From Roseococcus pinisoli (GTDB taxonomy: Bacteria; Pseudomonadota; Alphaproteobacteria; Acetobacterales; Acetobacteraceae), in assembly GCF_018413645.1 (NCBI RefSeq), contig NZ_JAHCDA010000002.1:868001-932000 (forward strand): a DNA stretch of 64,000 nucleotides, in the 5' to 3' direction. The notes under the pieces are model-generated. The model did not search any database and had not been told where the DNA came from. It saw only the letters and a program-made list of their open reading frames with translations. Numbering within the stretch: position 1 is the stretch's first letter; each line of letters opens with the position of its first letter. The position numbers and the translations under genes are program-made. Positions 62,587 through 64,000 of this stretch are shown here, one piece after another.

Positions 62587-64000
62587 TCACGCCTTCTCGA
62601 CGTTCCAGTAGAAGACGGCGGGCGCGGGGATCAGCCCGCGCAGCCCTTCGCGATAGGCGATCGCGCTGCGGTACTGGCCGAGCGGAATGGTCGTCACATT
62701 CCGGATGTGCAGGCGGTTCAGCTCGGTCATCAGCGATCGCCGGCGGGCTTCGTCGGTTTCGAAGGTCCAGGCCTCGGACATGGCGCTGATCTGCCGGTCG
62801 CAGGGCCAGCCGAAGCTCGCCTGCTCGCAGTTGCGCACGAAGTTGTTGGTCAGCGGCGTCGCGATGCCGGTCATGGTCGCGTTGGTGGCGTAGAGGTTCC
62901 AGCCGCCCTGATCGACCGGCGCGCGGGAGGAACGACGCGCGACGAGCGCGCTCCAATCCATCGCCAGCAGGTTGACGTTCGCGCCGATGTTCCGAAGCGC
63001 CTCCGCCAGAAGAAGCGCGCTGGGATGGAGGGTGGCGAGGTCCGCCGGATCCATGACCAGGACCGGCCGTCCGTCATAGCCCGAGGCCGCGAAGAGGGCG
63101 CGGGCGCGCGCCAGGTCGTAGGGCGGCCAGCCGAGCTCCTCCCGCCGCGCGTCCTCCTGGGCCGCACAGCCGAAGACGGCGGCGCATTCCCGCCAGGGGC
63201 TCTCATCGCCCACCGTGGCCTGCATGAAATCCGCCTGGCGGATCGCCATCATCAGGGCACGCCGCGCCTCGACCTTGTCGAAGGGCGGATGCAGGTGGTT
63301 CAGCACCGCGAAGAGGCCGTAGCCGAGAGGATCGTTGGCGCCCACCTTCACGCCGCGCGCCCGGCGCAGCATGCCCAGGAGATCCGGTGCCGGGGATTCA
63401 ACGATATCGAACTCGCCCGTCACCAGCCCGCTCGCGGCCGTCGCGGCGTCGGGCGTGTAGGACATCTCCACCCGGTCGACCTTGGCGACCTTGCCGCCGG
63501 CCGCGCCGCTGGCGGGCTCCGCGCGGGGCACATATCGATCGAAGCGCTCGTAGACGACCTTCGCGCCCGGCATCCATTCATCGGCCAGGAAGCGGAAGGG
63601 GCCGGAGCCGATCATCTCGCGGATCGCCGTATTGGGCGACGTCTGCGCCAGGCGCTCGGGCATCATGAAGGGGACGTTGCTGTCGATCTTGCCCAGGGCC
63701 TCGAGAACGAAGGCCACGGGGCGGCTGAGTACGAGGCGGAAGCTCCGCTCGTCCAGGGCCTCCAGCGAGTGCGTGACGGACATCAGCGCCTGGCCCATCC
63801 CGTCGCGCGCGCCCCAGCGGCGAATGGAGGCAACGCAGTCGGCGGCGCGTACCGGCCCGCCATCATGCCAGAGCATCCCGGGGCGGAGGGTGAAGTTCCA
63901 GGTCAGCCGGTCGGGGCTGACCTCGAAGCTATCCACCATCTGGGGGCGGGGCACGCCTTGCTCGTCCAGGGCGAAGAGCGTGTCCCAGACGAGGTAACCG
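62587..64000 (-). CDS. ABC transporter substrate-binding protein, family 5, 5'-truncated by window edge
   Basis: C-terminal 470 residues of an SBP_bac_5 protein; the frame is open to base 64000 (GYLVWDTLFALDEQGVPRPQMVDSF), so its signal peptide and start lie outside. The GTG at 63954 is internal. It shares the family layout of the 46707-48299 protein (LRPGMLWHDGGPVRAADCVASIRRWG, RRALMMAIRQADFMQATVG, GQYRSAIAYREGLRGLIPAPAVFYWNVEK). Other transporter genes may follow or precede it beyond the window; to the left there is none. Confidence 0.88.
   Translation of the reverse strand, partial: GYLVWDTLFALDEQGVPRPQMVDSFEVSPDRLTWNFTLRPGMLWHDGGPVRAADCVASIRRWGARDGMGQALMSVTHSLEALDERSFRLVLSRPVAFVLEALGKIDSNVPFMMPERLAQTSPNTAIREMIGSGPFRFLADEWMPGAKVVYERFDRYVPRAEPASGAAGGKVAKVDRVEMSYTPDAATAASGLVTGEFDIVESPAPDLLGMLRRARGVKVGANDPLGYGLFAVLNHLHPPFDKVEARRALMMAIRQADFMQATVGDESPWRECAAVFGCAAQEDARREELGWPPYDLARARALFAASGYDGRPVLVMDPADLATLHPSALLLAEALRNIGANVNLLAMDWSALVARRSSRAPVDQGGWNLYATNATMTGIATPLTNNFVRNCEQASFGWPCDRQISAMSEAWTFETDEARRRSLMTELNRLHIRNVTTIPLGQYRSAIAYREGLRGLIPAPAVFYWNVEKA

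Noticed and set aside
63871-63954. Treating the GTG at 63954 as the true start of the family-5 binding protein
   Set aside because: The frame remains open to the window edge with family-typical sequence (GYLVWDTLFALDEQG), so the gene begins outside the window.

Overview
The window is chromosomal DNA from a GC-rich alphaproteobacterium. The best fit is Rhodospirillales/Acetobacteraceae (Roseomonas-like). This is inferred from the strong third-position G/C bias, frequent ATGA start/stop overlaps, many Tat-type (RR) signal peptides, MocR-type regulators, and a GntR regulator whose boxes match the alphaproteobacterial BioR consensus. I see no rRNA, tRNA, CRISPR array, insertion sequence or phage gene.

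Layout. 1-2117 (minus): a manganese/zinc-type ABC uptake system (permease cut by the window edge, ATPase, binding protein) behind a perfect 7-6-7 inverted repeat. 2399-6928 (plus): an acyl-CoA-like catabolic operon (SDR, ADP-forming acyl-CoA synthetase, nitroreductase, NUDIX). It meets a minus-strand operon (12022-6944: GT-C membrane protein, MaoC-type hydratase, two EamA transporters, metallo-beta-lactamase-fold hydrolase) at a hairpin that contains both stop codons. 12156-14193 (plus): methyltransferase, GT2 glycosyltransferase and small flippase-like protein, which with the divergent GT-C protein look like a polyprenyl-phosphate-sugar envelope modification set. 14348-17128: lipoprotein, SphA-like outer-membrane protein, secreted protein. 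17133-20321: two-component cluster (receiver-only regulator, PAS histidine kinase, NarL-type regulator).

20354-38011 (minus) is the most remarkable region: eighteen genes on one strand, most overlapping or within a few bases of each other. They encode a DUF2092 protein, a Gly-rich exported protein, a formylglycine-generating enzyme, two tandem Tat-exported sulfatases, a lipoprotein, a MoxR AAA+ ATPase, DUF58, two DUF1254 proteins, DUF3302, an HlyD-like protein, DUF4381, two VWA proteins (one fused to TPR), a BatD-like protein and an exported HAD phosphatase. I infer one envelope module: the enzyme activates the sulfatases in the cytosol, Tat exports them, and MoxR plus membrane VWA/BatD proteins mature or assemble them or their partners.

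38196-49558: two MocR regulators with clear operator-like repeats, DUF983, TetR with thiolase and ketopantoate reductase-like genes, then BtpA, FGGY kinase, a family-5 binding protein and a luciferase-like flavin oxidoreductase. 49607-57444 (minus): a complete kdp potassium-pump operon including two tiny membrane ORFs (27 and 29 aa), kdpABC and kdpDE, with an 11-bp tandem repeat upstream that looks like the KdpE site. 57628-60128: racemase-like protein, bioB and divergent bioR with two BioR-type boxes. 60133-64000: amidohydrolase, LysR regulator and a second family-5 binding protein that runs off the right edge.
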